Made by a program: the position numbers and the translations under genes. Below are positions 5,005 to 5,300 of a stretch of DNA of 5,300 nucleotides, in pieces (position 1 is the stretch's first letter; every line of letters begins with the position of its first letter). Source of the DNA: Noviherbaspirillum sp. Lineage in GTDB: Bacteria; Pseudomonadota; Gammaproteobacteria; Burkholderiales; Burkholderiaceae. Location of the stretch: assembly GCA_028292785.1 (NCBI GenBank), contig JAQGLQ010000025.1, positions 1 to 5,300 of the forward strand, written 5' to 3'. The notes under the pieces were generated by a model, which did not search any database, was not told the origin of the DNA, and was given only the letters and a program-made list of their open reading frames with translations.

Positions 5005-5300
5005 GGTTTTCCCGGATTGAAGTTTTTTCTAACGCCTTGCCAGCACTGGTAATAATCGCTTTGCAGCTGCGCCGTCTCCAGGGCAAAGCGCGTGGGACGG
5101 ATGATGGTGCGGGTCTCGAACATGAAGGCCATGGTCGCGTCGACCTTGGCCGGGCGCGAGGTGTCGCTGCTCGATGCTTTCTCGAAGGTCTCGGCGTCCG
5201 GCCCGTGGCCCGACATGCAATTGTGCAGGCTCGCCCCACCGGGCACGAAGCCTTCCGCCTTGGCGTCGTAGGCACCGTGCACCAGGCCCATGAACTCGCT
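5001..5300 (-). CDS. hmgA: Homogentisate 1,2-dioxygenase (partial, C-terminal 99 residues)
   Basis: This non-haem iron enzyme (EC 1.13.11.5) opens the ring of homogentisate with O2 to give maleylacetoacetate. Only the C-terminal end is in the window; the frame is open to the right edge and starts mid-gene at SEFMGL. Within this fragment the E of EFMGL and the H of GHGPD correspond to the iron ligands E341 and H371 of the human enzyme. The pattern [20 protein letters not shown] and the segment [11 protein letters not shown] are typical of the family. The stop TGA (5001-5003) overlaps the fumarylacetoacetase start, so the two genes form one operon with consecutive or near-consecutive pathway steps. 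The promoter and N-terminal part lie outside the window. Confidence 0.96.
   Translation of the reverse strand, partial: SEFMGLVHGAYDAKAEGFVPGGASLHNCMSGHGPDAETFEKASSSDTSRPAKVDATMAFMFETRTIIRPTRFALETAQLQSDYYQCWQGVRKNFNPGKP

Noticed and set aside
1..5300. Search for CRISPR arrays, tRNA or rRNA genes, insertion sequences or defence genes
   Set aside because: No tandem repeat-spacer pattern, tRNA-like fold, rRNA segment or transposase frame was seen by reading both strands. All long coding sequence is accounted for by metabolic and transport genes.

Overview
The window is GC-rich, with tightly packed genes and good Shine-Dalgarno sites. It carries aromatic and amino-acid catabolism genes together with Liv-type ABC transporter genes. 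This suggests a Gram-negative proteobacterium, most likely a betaproteobacterium of the Burkholderiales. That assignment is an inference from gene content and base composition; no rRNA or other marker gene is present.

Layout. Positions 1-431 (minus strand) hold the N-terminal 143 codons of a LivH-type branched-chain/aromatic-acid ABC permease, which runs off the left edge. A 129-base gap follows. It contains a GC hairpin, an A-rich tract, a strong AGGAGG and a possible 19-codon ORF whose stop overlaps the permease start. Positions 561-2093 (minus) encode a UbiD-family prenylated-FMN decarboxylase with a TTG start. Positions 2094-2503 are a divergent control region, AT-rich in its middle. Positions 2504-3646 (plus) encode a periplasmic Liv-type solute-binding protein. 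A strong hairpin separates it from the convergent gene for fumarylacetoacetase (3700-5004, minus). That gene overlaps the end of homogentisate 1,2-dioxygenase (5001-5300, minus, C-terminal part only) by four bases.

How the genes fit together. The decarboxylase and permease lie on one strand. The binding protein starts from the other side of the same control region, so transport and decarboxylation are probably co-regulated. The likely job is uptake and decarboxylation of an aromatic or other unsaturated carboxylic acid; the substrate cannot be read from the sequence. The homogentisate genes form a separate unit that converts homogentisate to maleylacetoacetate and fumarylacetoacetate to fumarate and acetoacetate.

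The most notable signal is the control region. It is a nearly perfect mirror image about position 2295. Two TTGACA -35 boxes, each 17 bases from a good -10 box, face outward. Between them lie two TTAC-N7-GTAA dyads centred at about -68 of each promoter, and two TGC-N3-GCA elements next to the -35 boxes. This resembles a paired LysR-type operator, but no regulator gene is present in the window.
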